Assembly: GCA_963682025.1 (NCBI GenBank)
Contig: OY821519.1
Coordinates: forward strand, 133,149,112-133,213,111
Source: Cordilura impudica
Taxonomy: Eukaryota > Arthropoda > Insecta > Diptera > Scathophagidae
DNA length: 64,000 nt
Direction: 5' to 3'
The notes under the pieces are model-generated. The model did not search any database. It saw only the letters and a program-made list of their open reading frames with translations, and was not told the DNA's origin. Both the position numbers and the translations under genes were made by a program. Positions 10,819 through 22,810 of the stretch are shown piece by piece (positions within the stretch are counted from its first letter, which is position 1; every line of letters starts with the position of its first letter).

Positions 10819-12536
10819 CGCTTAAATTATTTACATGGAGGGAAATATGTGTAAAAATTGCAAAAACAATCTAAAATATTTATATAAATTTCAATAATAA
10901 TATAATCTCAATAATTTCAAAAAGTATAATAATTTTTTAGGAAATTGTAGATTCATATATCTGAGATTTTCTGGAATAACCATTTTTGTCAGTTTTGAGT
11001 TAACGATGCCAAATATATTAATTTTTAACGCTCTTTACATGTGTTAAATTAAAAAAAAAAAAATATTGACCATTTCTGAGTTTTTTCTTTAAATAACGAC
11101 GTAACTTAAATGTTTATTAAATTAATTTGCAGCACTATCGACGTATGTCAACCTACGTTTGATCGCTGCCAAAATGCAAAATAACTTTGGATTATTTTTC
11201 AGTTTGTAACCACTTATAAAAACTTGTGTGTTTATTTCTGTTATTTTTTGTCACTATTATTCTTGATACGTTGTTATATTCTCATCCTAAGTCCCGTTTA
11301 CTTTTTGTTGACGAACAAAAAATCCATTTTGCAAGCAACAACAACTTATGTCTACATGGGTGGTTGCATTGGTAGTTTTCTTTTTCAAAGACAACGACGT
11401 TTGTCGACATAAATTGTTTTATCTGCACACACTTTAAGTGTTATTTACATATTGTTTTTTCGTCCTTCTCTAGGATCTATTCCTCTGAAGAGTTTTGACT
11501 CAAAATTTTATATAATGTATATATTGCCCATATCTACAGGACTGTTAAATAAAAATCTCTAAAAATTTTATATCGAGCCCATAATTTCAAATATAACGTT
11601 TTTTGGCTCCCCTGAACATTTTGATTTTATGACATACGCGGTTAATCTAGAAAACCACAGATATTTTGTAATTGAATTTAGCTATCTGACAATAGAAATA
11701 TATTTTCCGTTCTTGAAAAGATGAAAATCTTATTAATTAATTCTTTTTCCCAAATTAGTTAAATATAGAATTACTTAAATATTATAAAAAAATAAATTGG
11801 AAATTATAAAAAATCCCTCGGAATAATATTCGTAATAATTCTAAATTTAAAAAAATCGCTATAACGAATACGTATTTTTCAATATAAAACAAATAAATCG
11901 GAAATATTATCCTTATGGTGAAGGGTAACGTAATTTCGGCCTACATTGAATTTATGTTTTTTTTTTTGTTGCGTATTTATATAAAATAATTAATTTATAT
12001 GTGCAGGGAAAATATTTGAGTTTGTCAGCCATAACTTGAACTTTATAACCCCTAAGGAAAAATTAACAAATTATAAAATCACAAAACTTGTGCAACAATA
12101 ACAAACAAATTCGGTAAGTAGAAAACGGTTCACTTTAAATTTCAACTTTTTTGATGACCATAATTTGAGAATGAAATAACATAATTTCAAAATAGACCTC
12201 CAAAATTACAAAGCATTCATATCAAAAATAGAAAAATGCGAAAACAAAACTAGAGGTTGCTTATTTCAAATGAATTTTGGGGCTTGTGAAAATAGATTCT
12301 TGAAAAAATGTTGCATATATATCTTGAAAATCCGATACGATCAAAAAAGCAAAAATACAATAAATTTTAAAAATTTCAGTATATGTTAATAAAATATGTA
12401 TATGTGAATTAAAAGCCCAGATGCTGAATATATCGAATATGGTTATACTAATCCGAAAAAAATAATGAAAAATTTATACTTTATATGATAATAAAAGAAG
12501 TTTTTTTGATGGCCCTATACTCCTTGTAGGAACTAC
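10819..12536. other. AT-rich DNA, no gene recognised
   Basis: About 1.7 kb without a recognised element. A less AT-rich patch at 11,125-11,430 ('ctatcgacgtatgtcaacc', 'atgtctacatgggtggttgc') includes a 62-codon open frame at 11,224-11,412 with hydrophobic residues and no known motif. I do not call it a gene. Confidence 0.4.
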
Positions 12537-12866
12537 GGGAACTTATATCTATATATATAAACGAGTTGCGAGGATGATCATCATACCCAGCCCAAACCAT
12601 TCGACCCAGAAGCTTGAAATTTGGATTGTAGTTTCCCCTCTCGGCGTAAAGATCCACTAGGAACGGATTTTTAAAAATTCGTACAATAGCGGAGTAAAAG
12701 TGGACCAAAAGGCGGAAAATGGTAACAAATTAATCTAATAATATGAAATTTTGTGTGTAGACTCCATCTGAGAAACAAATGTGAGCTCAGAATTAATTTT
12801 TTCGAAATTCGGCCATTTAAGGGGGAAAAACGGGTAAAAATTGTACCTTTCTGCATCTTCTTTACA

Positions 12867-12906
<40 letters not shown>

Positions 12907-13034
12907 TTTTGGTATACAGATTCCACCGAAAATGTGGGCATTAGTCCAGAATGAAGTTATTGCTAATTCTAACGTCTAGGAGAGGAAAAAGGGGCCAAAA
13001 AGGGGAAAAATAGTACATTTGGTATCTTCTAAAC
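12537..13034. repeat. Family D repeat with ~165-bp internal units, left part
   Basis: Contains imperfect direct repeats built around 'aatatgaaattttgtgtg' with 'tagactccatctgagaaa' (12,735-12,775) and 'tgaattttggtatacaga' with 'ttccaccgaaaatg' (12,903-12,935). A third unit lies beyond the hAT insertion (15,050-15,080: 'gatatgtagattccaccag'). Each unit is followed by a purine-rich part ending in 'gtac(c/a)tttctgcatctt'-like text. A (TA)n tract lies at 12,871-12,902. Class unknown, non-coding. Confidence 0.5.
12871..12902. repeat. (TA)n microsatellite
   Basis: Sixteen TA units inside the family D repeat. Confidence 0.9.
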
Positions 13035-14885
13035 CAGCCATGGCCAAACTGCGGCCCGCGGTCAACATAAGGCCCGCCAACATATTTTGTGTGGCCCGCT
13101 GTGTATAATATAAAAACAGTTTATATGGGCCGCTTAGTTAATAAAAATTCAAAATTAGATATTCTTTTTTATTTTACAAAATAGAAAAAAAATTTTTTTT
13201 TCCATAACTTCTAGTACAATTTATAGAAAAAACGTTAAAACTCCCTAATATTAGCAATAGTATCATTGATGAATTGCATCAATATTGAACTTGAAACTGA
13301 AACTTGGGGAACAAAAAGAAAAGTCGATAGTGAGTGTTATTGGAAATGAAAATATTTTTTCACGGTGTTTAGGAATTAACCATTATGCCTTGTTTGTCGA
13401 GCAACGGTTGCAGTTATAAAAAAGTACAATTAAAAAAGACATTTCTCTAAATCTGAGTGATGAAGGGCATAAAGCCCATGCCAAGAATCTCGGAAATGGA
13501 ATGACAAGCTAGCAAAATATTTTCACACGGCAAAATAAACTGCAAGAAGCAGCTACAAAAGCTAGCCTTTTTGTTTTTACAATATTACGAAACACGGTTA
13601 ACCCTTTTCGGATGGTGATTTTATAAAAAATTGTATGGTACGTGTTTAAAAATTTCTGTGTCCACAACTAGGTTCAAAATTTTAAAGTATGTCCCTGTCA
13701 AGGCAAACTGATATGCGAAGAATTGGGCAAATCAGTGTCAGAAAAATTATAAAATACAAATAGACCATACTGTGTTATAGTTTTAGACGAGAGCTGCGAT
13801 ATAAAAGATATTGCACAACAACTGATTTTTGTTCGGTCAATTAATGAGGAACCTGAAGTTACACAGGAGCTCTGAAAAATAGAACTACCGGTGCAGAACT
13901 CTTTAACGAAGGTGAAAAATGTCTTTTGAAATGTAATATTAAATGGGAAAATCTTGTTAATATGACTACCGATGGATTCGCAAACTTAACGGGTTAAAAT
14001 ATAGGCCTGCTGAAAAGAATTCAAGACAAGGTTCACACGATTGATCCAAATAAACAGCTTATTATGATTCACTGTATTATATATCAACACGCATTGTGTA
14101 AAAATAGAACATGTAACTGGTAAATTTTCTTCGATCAAAAGGTATAAGACACAGACAATTTATATCTTTGCTTGAAGAGCTCGACGCTGACTACTCAGCC
14201 ATATTCGATGGTTAGTAGAGTTCTGCGACGGGTATGGGATCTTAAAGAAGAACTAATAACCTTTTTATATTACCCGAAAAGGAAGACTTTCCTGAGTTTA
14301 GCCTTTTCAGTCGATCTTACATTTTTAACGTCCTTTAACAAATGAAATTAATCGAAGATTTAATTGTTTTCGTATAAATGAAAATGATTTGTCAATTATT
14401 CGTATTCCAATGGTTACTAATGTCTAGCGATTCAAGTGATATTCACCTGGAATTAATTGATTCACAATGTGGTGCGGCTATGCAAGATTTATTTAATCAT
14501 CAAACGGGCAACTTACCAAATGTTTATCGTCTTCTATCTAAATACAGAAAAATACTAAACTATTCGAAATTTCGCATAAAAAAAATGTTGGTTACAATGA
14601 ACCAAAATATAAGTCCATCGCGATCAAGGACAAGTGATGAACATATGTATGCAATACTAAGAATTTTGAAAAAGTAATTTTGATTCAGATATTGAAAAGT
14701 TAAGCACTAATTGTAAACGACTACATTTATCGCATTAAATAAAGACTTTCTAATTAAATTTGATTATTTTATTGGTAAAAATTTAAATTAACTTTATTTC
14801 AGCTTTAAAAAAAAATTTTTTTTGGCCCCCGAGTAATTTTCCGATTAGATAATGGCGCGCCAGTCGAAAACTTTGGCCTTGGCTG
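13035..14885 (+). mobile_element. hAT element with 8-bp target duplication
   Basis: Both ends carry CAGCC(A/T)(A/T)GGCCAAA in inverted orientation: CAGCCATGGCCAAACTGCGG on the left and, read inward from the right, CAGCCAAGGCCAAAGTTTTC. The 8-bp duplication TTCTAAAC is perfect at 13,027-13,034 and 14,886-14,893. The left subterminal stretch is rich in 'cggcccgc', as in Charlie-like hATs. The element is 1,851 bp, shorter than an intact hAT, and carries a dead transposase gene on the plus strand. It split a family D repeat. Confidence 0.9.
13290..14677 (+). pseudogene. hAT (Charlie-like) transposase relic
   Basis: Plus-strand frames give the hAT order: KRKVDSECYWK with NEYFFT-like residues and CLVCRATVAVIKKYN at 13,315-13,440 (the BED zinc-finger region of this family), GAELFNEGEKCLLKCNIKW with MTTDGFANLTG at 13,890-14,000 (the TTDGAP-type catalytic block), and MIHCIIYQHALC at 14,065-14,095 (the CIIHQEALC block). 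The C-terminal dimerisation region is still open at 14,378-14,677: LELIDSQCGAAMQDLF, LPNVYRLLSKYRK and SRTSDEHMYAILRI. It resembles the transposase behind GTF2IRD2/FAM200-like host proteins. Multiple stops and frameshifts make it non-functional. Confidence 0.8.
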
Positions 14886-14893
14886 TTCTAAAC

Positions 14894-15150
14894 AAACGAT
14901 TATAAAATATAGTTTGTGGATAGAAACATAAAATGAGACAAAATATTTTGGATATTTGGATTTTAAAACGGGGTAAGAACGGCCCGTAAATGTACCTTGT
15001 ACCTTTGTACCTTTTCGTATTTTCTTTACAAATTAATTTAGGAATATAAAATTTGATATGTAGATTCCACCAGAGAAAAAAATTTGTTTTAATTCGAGCT
15101 TTAAGGGGAACACTGATACTTTCCAACTGGTAAATTATTAAAATTAAGAA
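14894..15150. repeat. Family D repeat, right part
   Basis: Continues the repeat that ends at 13,034, with another unit carrying 'tttgatatgtagattcc' and 'accagagaaaa'. It stops where a mini-me copy begins. Confidence 0.5.
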
Positions 15151-15151
15151 A

Positions 15152-15590
15152 ACAAGTAAGAAATTTATAGTCGGTATAGACCGATACCCTATACCACGCG
15201 TTTAGAGAATTGGTCTCAGGTAAAACTAATTGAGTTTAGAAAAAAAGCATAAACCAAATCTACGTCGAAAATTGGACCGTTCCTGACCATATTTGGTAAA
15301 GTCACTTATTTTTTGCAACAACATATAGAAACCGATTTTTAGGAAAATCTGTGCAATATTTATGTTTTTGATAGGTTTAAGTGAATTGTCCTATATGGTT
15401 TATTTTTGGTCTACGGATTAATGGATATAATAAACGCACAAAAACCCATGTCGACTAAGATCTATTTGATAATTTGAATATTATGGCAAGTTAAGTCGAT
15501 ATCATAGGTGCCATTTGAATGGAGAGTAGGTCTGCACATGCGCCCATTTTCACCAATTTCAAGCGTTTGTCCTATGACTTGATAAATAAA
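15152..15590 (-). mobile_element. mini-me/DINE-like repeat, truncated
   Basis: Begins 'acaagtaagaaatttat' and the palindrome (here agtcggtatagaccgat), runs through the body and stops before the GTCY tract, after 'caccaatttcaagcg'. It lacks the 5' hairpin. Confidence 0.75.
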
Positions 15591-15654
15591 ATAATATTAT
15601 TTTTGATCTTTACAATTTGAATAATTTTCGAATCTATAAAAAAAAGTGGTACTT

Positions 15655-16520
15655 AAATAGAGTAGGTGGCAATACTAAACTTTTACAAAATTCTAAATTT
15701 CACAATTTTGTTTTTTAATAATTTTGCGCTTAGTAATAAAATTATGAATTTATTTGCGAAATCACTATTTGGTGTGTTCTATATTGAAAGATAACACATT
15801 TGTTACAAAAAATAGAATTAAAAAAAAAAAATAGATAAACGAAAAAGAAATATTTGTTTAGAGATGCCAAAACAGTGGAAACTTTTAAACGTCTTTACCA
15901 GAGTTGATTAAAATAATAAAAATAGAAGAACAAGCGATATATCCATTTAAAAATTGATTCTGACACTTTCTTTCAATTGTTGTAAAATAATGGCAAGAAT
16001 AAAGTTTTATGGCGAGTTGAAAACCAGAATATTAGATGATTTTAGTGATGGTCGTAAGCAAAATAATATTTGTGAGAAATATTCTATAAATAAATCCATA
16101 AAATCGCCTGACTAGCATTAATCTTGCTAAAAAACGCATGAACTGGAATTAGAATACTGTTGGCAAATAGCGTTGATGAAAAAGTTGAATATTTAAATGG
16201 CCACAAAACGGCTACACGCTTCGGGGGTTTTACTTAAATAAATTAATACAATCGTTCAGTTTAGGAATCATCTACCCCTCAAGACCATGTGTGATTGTTT
16301 CCATTGTTTTGTCAACAGCATCAAAATGAATACTTGTTAGTTTTGTTATTTTTTTCTGAAGTTATGGTAATATTTCTTCATTGTTAAATAAATAAAACAT
16401 ACAAATGTTTAAATTAATAAAATAGTTTTTAATTTTATGATAAAAATTTTTGGTATTGACCGTACAAGTCGTCAAAAATATATTTTGTTAAAAGTTTCCA
16501 TCGTATTGTCACTCACACCA
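15655..16520 (+). mobile_element. Decayed Tc1-like element keeping the N-terminal HTH
   Basis: At 15,990-16,110 the plus strand reads MARIKFYGELKTRILDDFSD then GRKQNNICEKYSINKS, the first helix-turn-helix of a Tc1-class transposase. After that the frame is lost, and no catalytic block is seen. Candidate terminal repeats are gtggcaatac plus 'aaacttttacaaaat' near 15,667-15,700, and in reverse near 16,470-16,515 ('gtgacaatac', 'gaaacttttaacaaaat'). This would be a deletion derivative of about 0.86 kb. The HTH call is firmer than the edges. Confidence 0.5.
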
Positions 16521-16611
16521 TATTTCTTATTGGTTTTAAATATTATTATATTTTAAATATTATTGATATAATAGTTACGCTAACAACGTAGCGGGTATAC
16601 TGCTAGTATGT

Positions 16612-17003
16612 ATAGTATCTATAATATTAATAGGCTAGGCAATTTCTTGTGACCGATGTTTTGTTCTACCGTTTTATCCCGACTTTGACCAAGAGCATAT
16701 TATTTGAAAGATATTTCTTTCTAGCCGTTTTGTATATTTACAGATTTTTAAAATTTTTCCTTTATTTTGAGTAAATTGCATTTAAAGTTGCTACTTACAC
16801 ATACATAAAATTATACAATGCTATGTGTGTGTTTATTAAATTTGTTTTTGTGTTTGTAATAAAAATGAGTTTGTTTTTTTTGTGTTGATTTGTGAATTGG
16901 CTGTAATTGATTAGCATATCTTTGGGGTCTTTATTTAATGAAAAAATAAAATTTGCTAGAATTTGCACTCGAATTTCGAGGGCTGGAATCTGCTAGTATA
17001 TTA
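16612..17003 (-). mobile_element. Family B element, copy 3
   Basis: Reverse orientation: begins 'attaataggctaggcaatt' and 'tcttgtgaccgatg', ends 'cactcgaatttcgaggg' and 'ctggaatctgctag'. Well matched to the copies at 8.0 and 36.4 kb. Confidence 0.7.
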
Positions 17004-17592
17004 TAGTAATACTATCTGATTAAAAGTAGTACCTTACCATTAAAAAACAAATTGAACCAGATATAAATATCGAAACAATTAAAGGAAAATAGTGAATTAC
17101 ATAACATCGAAACAAACAGAGTGTTCAATTATATTCAAACTCAAATATAATAAAAGTTATCTAAAAAATTACCAAGCTTTATAAAGTTAACATATCTTTT
17201 TGTACTCTTCGAGTACTCGCCAAGCGATAGCGACTACTCGCTCTTCATTTCCCCGTTAATGCTTTCAAGTCCCGATTTTAACATTGGGCTGTCATACGAA
17301 AATCACCACTCGCTTTTCTATCGCTTTCGGAGTGGTGCACGAATGCAGATTTTGGGAGTAATTTTCCACCAGTCGTCTTTGAACTAATCCACGAGTAGGT
17401 AGTTTGTGAGTAAATTGTGAGTAAATAAAATTTAATTATTAAAAACAAACAAAAACTTAAAAAAAAAAATTTTTTTTTCTTAATTTCATTGGCTTTATCA
17501 CAAAAAAAAAATAACACTGGTTTGCTTGTAGTTTCAGTTGAACTAGACTAGTCCACTACAATGTTTTCATTTGGGTCGTTATGGTTAGCCGT

Positions 17593-18397
17593 TTATAGCT
17601 TTGCGCGATTTTGTTTTGACTTCTGCTTGCTGTTAATTTTGTGGTATTTATTTTTTTCGTGTTGGAGTGCGGCTCTGAATTTATCTTCTGGACGCTCATC
17701 ATAAAAAATTAATATGAAGTCAACGAAAGTCAAACATATGCATACCAGTAATAGCATCGTAGACATTCTTAAAATCTCGTAACCCCTTTTTGCCTTGAAC
17801 TCCTTCGGAGTTAGAAGACATGACAATTTCTCGTCCAAGAATTTGGCCAACATTTTTACATATGTCTCCTTTTATGAGCGATTTTATGTAGCGAACCTGC
17901 AACGGTTTAGGTGATATATTAAAGTTTATATTCTCTATAAAAATTATGTGTTTATATGGGATAACTTCTTACGTATAAATCCTTCTGGCTTGGCAGTAAA
18001 TTCTCAAGCTCATGGTGTTGGCTCCCTGAATTCAGAGGGAAAATTTTCATTACTATAGCCTTATTTTCGTCCAAGAGCTGATTTAACAGCACTTTTTGTT
18101 CCGCAAGGATCTCGCATATTTTAAAATTTTGTTGATGCGCTTCTTATTTTGATGTTATAGCATTTCTGTTAATGATTTTAAATTGAATTTAATTTGAGGG
18201 TATACTGCTGTAAAAATAAGTCAACTTACCTTTCATGTCGTCCAGTTTTTTATTAATTGCTGCGCAGCCTTCGCACTTAGAGCCACCTAAAATGCAAATT
18301 TATACCAAAGTTGTTAGTATAAGCTTTAAAGAAAATGTTCACAGTCGTATTAACTCACTATTTGTGTAAAGGTATTTGATTTTTGTAGACATTTTTG
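17593..18397 (-). pseudogene. Small spliced DUF4806-like gene
   Basis: I infer about four exons on the minus strand. Exon 1 starts at the ATG at 18,391-18,393, MSTKIKYLYTN, with a GTGAGT donor. Exon 2, after a 'gcattttag' acceptor, continues GSKCEGCAAINKKLDDMK with a GTAAGT donor. Exon 3 reads QQNFKICEILAEQKVLLNQL then LDENKAIVMKIFPLNS. The last part holds YIKSLIKGDICKNVGQILGR, SSNSEGVQGKKGLRDFKNVY, and the basic tail KSKQNRAKL. The CxxC, the coiled-coil-like middle and the C-terminal block are what I know from DUF4806 proteins, which accompany transposons in many insects. A frame change near 17,740 breaks the last part. Function unknown. Homology is inferred from pattern only. Confidence 0.5.
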
Positions 18398-18479
18398 CGT
18401 GATTATGATTATGAGACGATTATGAAAAGCTATGCAAAATTGCAATGAGTGCAAATTCAGATTTAAAAGGAAAACAAAA

Positions 18480-20255
18480 ATATTTGTATTGGATAGATTT
18501 TAAGGGAAATTGTTCTTTTTCTCCTAAAATTAAGCTTGAAATAAAAATTTCAAATTGTATGGAATCAATAGGTTCTTTATAAAAACTTTTAAGGTCTAGA
18601 ATTCTTTTCCCTTCAACATTATTTTCTCCTTCTATAAAGCCAACTATTTGAATAGGAGTATCTAAGTCAACTGCGCAAAAATTGTTTGGGCTGCTATATG
18701 AAATATAGAACGGATAAACCCACTTTTTTCTTCTTTTATAAATGTTTCATGTCTTTCATTGTTTAAAATTTGTTGAATTATTTGTGTAGGCTTTCTGACG
18801 TGTTTTTTGAGCTTCTGAAGTCTATTTTCAAAATCATATGCAGAAAATTCTGAAAGTGTTCCATATTTGGCTGCATCTTCAGCTATGTCGAGCAACCTGT
18901 GCACATTAAATGAAACACTTTCTTCCCCAAATATGATTGAAAAATTTTTTACAAAAAGTTGCAAAATAATTTGAGCTTGTTGAATATTACTTTTTACATA
19001 TCTGGGACAGCTTAATATTCTGTACGCAAAGTGTAATAGCATAAACTCATAATAAAAATGGTTATCAACTATGTCTTGCAAAACATATGGACCAGTGTAA
19101 GCGAGAAAGAGTCGAAATTCAGTGGCCTTCCAATTTGAAAGCTCATTTAACGATCTCGGCTTTCTAGGAAATTCTTTCGGGACAAATTTTTTAAGGTCTT
19201 GTAGCTGTGTTGATATCTTTTCAACGTTTTCTTTTGGTCATTTGGGGCGAGTTCGTCGATTTACGAGACGTATAAGCATTTTTTTCATTACCCCAAGTTC
19301 AATTAAATGCATGCCGTTTGAGAAATCATTTTGAAATCAATGCATTCTAAGGGACTCTTTGTTACTTGGAAACGTGGTAAATGGTGTTCTGGATACTTGC
19401 GTGTATAGAAGTCATCATCTGTTATGGGATAACCAGATGTAGAGCATTATTTTAAGACATTTTTCACTTTTTTTGCTTTTTGAGTGCATTTCATACATCC
19501 GTGACTTGAAGTAGGTCCAGGAACACCACATACAAAAGACCTTGCCGGGGTATCGCACACTAAGCCTCTAAAAATCATAGATATATTTCGATTATTTATG
19601 TTAATATGACCATCTAAATGATTCATTTCTTCCACAACATCTCTCAAGATTCATGGACACTGTGCGGCTTACTCCTTCCAACAAAAATACCTATTGGAAC
19701 CGGTTCTAACTTTTCTTTTGTATTAACAATTTTAAACAAAATGGGCCACAGCTGCACTGATGAACTTTTAAAAAGCGGAATGCCATCGATATTAATATCG
19801 ATCACGATTTCATCATAGCTCTGCAGTAACTTATCAATTTTTAATATCTGATTTTTGATGCCGAAATGACAGTAAACACCTGGAGATACGTGTTTTGTTA
19901 TTAAACGTTGTTGCCTTCCCAATATCGTGTCTAAACTTAAAGGTACATCAAGACCTTCTTCTTTTAAAATTGCCAACAATTTTTGTACATAGAATTTTTT
20001 GGGATTGGTGTCGATGTACCACGTTTTTAGTTTTTCAGTAAACTTTGCGTTTAAAAAAAATTGCGACTTGTCTTCTGGCAGACTGCCATTCTCGCACGCG
20101 ACACTGCTTCCACAAAACTTCGCTTCTATGTGCCCTTCAGAAGAAGGCAGAGGTATTGATGCCTGTCGAATATTTTCACTACACTTTTGAAATACTTTTT
20201 TTTCATAAGCAATTTTTTGTTTATCTACTCTTCGTTTGAAGGTGCGTTTATTCAT
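18480..20255 (-). pseudogene. TNP2-like transposase (EnSpm/CACTA type)
   Basis: Starts MNKRTFKRRVDKQKIAYEKK at 20,255. Segments typical of the animal 'transposase domain' family follow in order: LKTWYIDTNPKKFYVQKLL; LLAILKEEGLDVPLSLDTIL; YCHFGI; IVIDINIDGIPLFKSSSVQL with WPIL (the DGLPLFKS block with the acidic residue); IFVGRSKPHS; LVCDTPARSFVCGVPG with HGCMKC; DFYTRKYPEHH; MHLIELGVMKKMLIRLV; FPRKPRSLNELSNWKATEFR with LFLAYTGPYVLQD; FEFMLLHFAYRILS-like; NVHRLLDIAEDA; and FSAYDFENRLQKLKKHVRKP. One-base frameshifts lie near 19,648 and 18,680. A stop and frame change lie near 19,345-19,450, and a stop near 19,245. Otherwise it is nearly complete, so inactivation is fairly recent. Confidence 0.8.
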
Positions 20256-20545
20256 TATGATTTGTTTTACGTACTTATTTCTGTTTTTTGTTTTTATAAA
20301 TTTAAGATTAAGTCACGAGAATTTATACTGATCACAAAACTATAATTATAATTTCACATGTGCTTAAGCAAACAATTGTTGACAGCTGTTAACAGCTGTC
20401 AACCTGTTAACAGCTGTTAACCTGTCTGCTTATACGTACGAGTGCAGCATTTGCGAGTAGTCTACCTGTACTTGCCGCCCGTCTATAAATTCTATCCGTT
20501 GCGACTACAGACTTTTACTGCAGTGTAGCACCACTCGCCAGGCAT

Positions 20546-21471
20546 CAACACCTTATTCTGAAGGGTGTATACTGTTTTAAAGCAAGGGTTGCCAGCCCTA
20601 ATGCATTTTTTTTGTCAAGTCTACGGGAAATATTTTTTTTAAGTAATTCTACGGGAAATAGTTTTTTATTTACTTGTCTTAAGCTTTGTAAGATTTGACT
20701 ATATAGGGAAACTATTAGAATCTGATATATATTGAAAAACAACCTTTAAGCGTATTTAATAGGAAATCTCTTTAAATAGCTTAAAGTTTCTAATCTTACA
20801 GTTTTTCTACAAAACATATATGTGACTCTGCTTAATAAAACCCACGTAGTGTGTCAAATTTTATGAGTTCACTTTTTTTTTGGATTTGTATGTAAAAAGT
20901 CTCAAAAACATCGGAAAATAATGTAAAAATTAAGGCGATGGCGATAAATCATAATGTTCAATATCAAATACATTGCACAATTGATCAAATTCATCACACT
21001 TGCGAGACATTTTCACAGTAATTAAAACAAACTCGAAGTTCTAGCACTAAATGATAAAAGAAACTTTTAAATCAATCGAAACAAACAAATCAAAACAAAC
21101 ATGCAACAATGAAACTTTGATAGCGTTTTTCTCAAAAACTTGTTTTGACACTCTAGGTGGGTTTTTACATGCAGGGTCACATGTGTATCTTGAATTCATC
21201 AGAACATGATAAATTGTATACAATATGGACATTTTTCTATAAGTTTAAATTTAGAGTTCTTAAAAGAAAAACTGCTTACATCTAAAGTGTTGCAAAACAA
21301 ATTATGAAAATGTAATTAATTTTTATTTTTATTATAATAATTTTTTATAAATAACTAGGTAATTTTTAAGAAATATTACATTTTTATTATAATTTTTATT
21401 TCATATTGGCGATTTTTGGTAATTATTTCGGAAAAACGTTAAAAAGAGTGTGGCAATACCAGTTTAAACTA
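20546..21471. other. AT-rich DNA, no gene recognised
   Basis: Noncoding, with A/T runs. A 61-65 codon open frame on each strand has no motif. The words 'aacagctgttaacctg' repeated at 20,380-20,425 lie just inside the preceding element. Confidence 0.4.
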
Positions 21472-21840
21472 CACCATTTCCAATTGAAATTGAGAACTTT
21501 TCAAATGAGATTGAGAAAATTCCAATTGAAATTGAGATTTTCCATTTGTAATTGAGAAAATTGCAAATAAAATTGAGATTTTCCATTTGAAATTGAGAAA
21601 ATTTCAATTGAAATTGAGATTTTCCTTATGATATTGAGAAAATTTCAATTGAAGTTGAGATTTTCCATTTGAAATTGGGTAAATTCCAATTGAAATTGAG
21701 ATTTGTAATTGAGAAAATTACAAATGAAATTGAGAATTTTTCATTCGAAATTGAGAAAATTTCAATTGAAATTGAGATTTTCCATTTGAAATTGAGAAAA
21801 TTAAAAATGAAACTGAAAAATTTCATTTTAAATTGAGAAA
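21472..21840 (+). repeat. Left terminal repeat array
   Basis: About eighteen imperfect units of 20-21 bp whose core is 'aaattgagaaaatt' or 'aaattgagattttcc'. It is inverted relative to the array at 22,912-23,169. The arms may pair into a long imperfect hairpin. Confidence 0.85.
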
Positions 21841-22052
21841 ATAATTTAAAAATATTTAATTTGATTTGATTTGGTCCTCTAAAAAATTTTTTATTGCTTA
21901 ATTACGAAAATTGCACGCTAAAATTTTTGGCCACTTTTTAATTATTTACTGCCTATTTGATTTGTAAAAAATATATATTTTAACAATATTGGTTGTGATA
22001 TTAATGTCATACAAAAAGTGTACAATGCAATAAAATTGTTGTCATAAATGAT

Positions 22053-22810
22053 TGTCATGCAAGATGGAACTAAAAGACAATTGTGGAATATGTTTTGTTA
22101 ATATGATGCATGGAGAAGTAAAACGTGTTGTTCGCTGATAATAAAAGGAAACGTATGGAATACGTCATGAAACTCAATGAATACGTAAGCGAAGGAAAGC
22201 AGGTGGTCTGGATGGATGAGACGAACTTTAATTTATTCTGCCGCAGAAAACATGGATGGTCGATAGTGGGTGCCCGGTCAGTTCAGACTATACCAACCTC
22301 ACTTGGCCCTAATGTGCATTTGATAGGTGCGATAGGAGCGTCTGGTGTTCTTCTAATGGATAGACGTAGGGGATCATTTACAGTAGACTGTGCCAATGAG
22401 TGGGTGGAAGGGCTTTTACAGTAATGGGAGGAAACCGGTAACACGTTATCTGAGCTCGTTTTAGTTTGCGATAATGCCCCGTGACATAGCAGACTGGAGC
22501 AAGTGCATGAAAACTCTCCTGCTACTCTGCTTAGAATGAGCCCCTACCCCCCTATGTTGAACCCAATTGAAAATATTTGGTCCAAAATCAAAAGCCAAGT
22601 GAAATCAAACATGACCATTCCATTTGTTACTCCACCAAACATTGGAAAGCAACGGCTCATATACCTGGAAAGCAGAATAGATTATTCCAAAGGAATAGTA
22701 AGAATTGGAGATTGCAGCAGAGCCATTCAGCATGCAACAACCTTTCGCCAAGCGGCTTTACAAAGGGAGGATATGCAAGTCGGAAACTCAATATCACATT
22801 TCTTTATATA
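22053..22810 (+). pseudogene. DDE transposase of IS630/Tc1 class
   Basis: The first open block (22,125-22,424) holds VVWMDETNFNLFCRRKHGWS then IVGARSV and NVHLIGAIGASGVLL. The DET is the first catalytic block. The second block reads ELVLVCDNAP, an in-frame TGA (22,482-22,484), then HSRLEQV and LLRMSPYPPMLNPIENIWSK, holding the second Asp and the Glu. There are 32 residues between the Asp of CDNAP and the Glu of NPIEN, fewer than the 34 of standard Tc1. A tail (AIQHATTFRQAALQ) follows. The N-terminal DNA-binding part is nearly all missing; only 'MQDGTKRQLWNMF' near 22,054 is readable before a stop. Inactive. Confidence 0.75.

Larger units (their letters stand above)
17215..20545 (-). mobile_element. 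Two-gene TNP2-like (EnSpm/CACTA-type) element, decayed
   Basis: The two genes inside are both on the minus strand: a TNP2-like transposase, then a small spliced gene. The flanks share inverted short motifs: gactactcgc at 17,232-17,241 against gcgagtagtc at 20,453-20,462, and gagtggtgc near 17,330 against gcaccactc near 20,532. There is also a perfect hairpin, caccactc...gagtggtg, at 17,311-17,345. These look like subterminal repeats. I could not fix the exact ends or the short target duplication expected for CACTA, so the limits are tentative. Confidence 0.55.

Noticed and set aside
22125..22424. Host gene with a DDE domain
   Set aside because: It lies between matching inverted repeats, has an in-frame stop and lacks its N-terminus, so it is a dead transposase.
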